Position numbers and translations under genes: made by a program. Positions 31,290 through 31,295 of a stretch of DNA of 31,295 nt are shown here, piece by piece. Source of the DNA: DASYHS01 sp035998295 (GTDB lineage Bacteria; Pseudomonadota; Alphaproteobacteria; Azospirillales; Azospirillaceae). Numbering within the stretch: position 1 is the stretch's first letter; the number at the start of each line of letters is the position of its first letter. The stretch is taken from the NCBI RefSeq assembly GCF_035998295.1, contig NZ_DASYHS010000226.1:1-31295 (forward strand), written 5' to 3'. The notes beneath the pieces are model-generated. The model saw only the letters and a program-made list of their open reading frames with translations, was not told the origin of the DNA and did no database searches.

Positions 31290-31295
31290 TCGACG

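Noticed and set aside
31126..31295. An alternative frame starting MESDDAQV, open to the window end
   Set aside because: It lacks a good ribosome site and reads through a perfect 12-bp hairpin. The 34-codon frame with GGAGAG fits better, though the window end prevents a final choice.
25331..31295. A mobile element carrying the last operon
   Set aside because: AT-rich flanking DNA hints at acquisition, but no integrase, transposase, attachment repeat or tRNA is visible.

Overview
The window is very GC-rich, gene-dense DNA with short intergenic gaps. A Fe-type superoxide dismutase, TRAP transporters, a CYP116B-type P450, a three-domain acyltransferase/acyl-ACP synthetase and HWE-free PAS kinases together suggest an alphaproteobacterium, probably Rhodospirillales-like. 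That placement is an inference from gene content and base composition; there is no rRNA or other marker gene. No tRNA, rRNA, CRISPR array, insertion sequence or integrase was seen.

Layout. 1-2087: the end of a DHA2-type MFS efflux gene (5' end outside the window) and sodB. 2129-5833: a two-gene operon for polyprenyl-linked sugar transfer (GT2 plus GT39, overlapping by 56 bases), then a short-chain dehydrogenase. 5847-11144 (minus): an operon of a self-sufficient CYP116B P450 and a complete TRAP importer (P, Q, M), with a divergent IclR regulator at 11282 and a palindrome between them; this looks like uptake and oxidation of one small organic acid or aromatic compound. 12147-16302: a TetR regulator with its own palindromic operator, followed by an LplT-PlsC-acyl-ACP synthetase fusion (Aas type). 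16314-16877 (minus): a YgjV-family membrane protein. 17037-21364: a TonB-dependent receptor, a YfiR-like periplasmic protein and a hybrid histidine kinase with a CHASE8-like sensor, probably one outer-membrane-to-cytoplasm signalling operon. 21361-23849 (minus): a stand-alone receiver and a three-PAS histidine kinase, whose stop codon is interleaved with that of the hybrid kinase. 24044-25015 (minus): an HSL-family esterase.

25331-31289 is the most unusual part. An AT-rich control region carries a perfect 20-bp palindrome and a good sigma70-type promoter (TTGACG-17-TATACC). It precedes five co-directional genes that end at a 12-bp terminator-like hairpin: a double heme-oxygenase-like diiron oxygenase (HDO) whose first module has lost most metal ligands, a TobZ/NodU/SxtI-type O-carbamoyltransferase, a 76-residue membrane protein like the C-terminal end of SxtJ, an SGNH/GDSL-type protein, and a 34-residue, strongly basic peptide. 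The carbamoyltransferase, SxtJ-like, GDSL and tiny-protein set parallels the sxtI-J-K-L gene group of saxitoxin clusters, but here it is joined to an HDO enzyme and none of the toxin-core genes is present. I read it as an undescribed tailoring cassette making or decorating a carbamoylated small molecule or surface glycan; the product cannot be read from the sequence.

Small in-frame tandem duplications (12-33 bases) recur in three separate genes, which suggests a genome prone to replication slippage.
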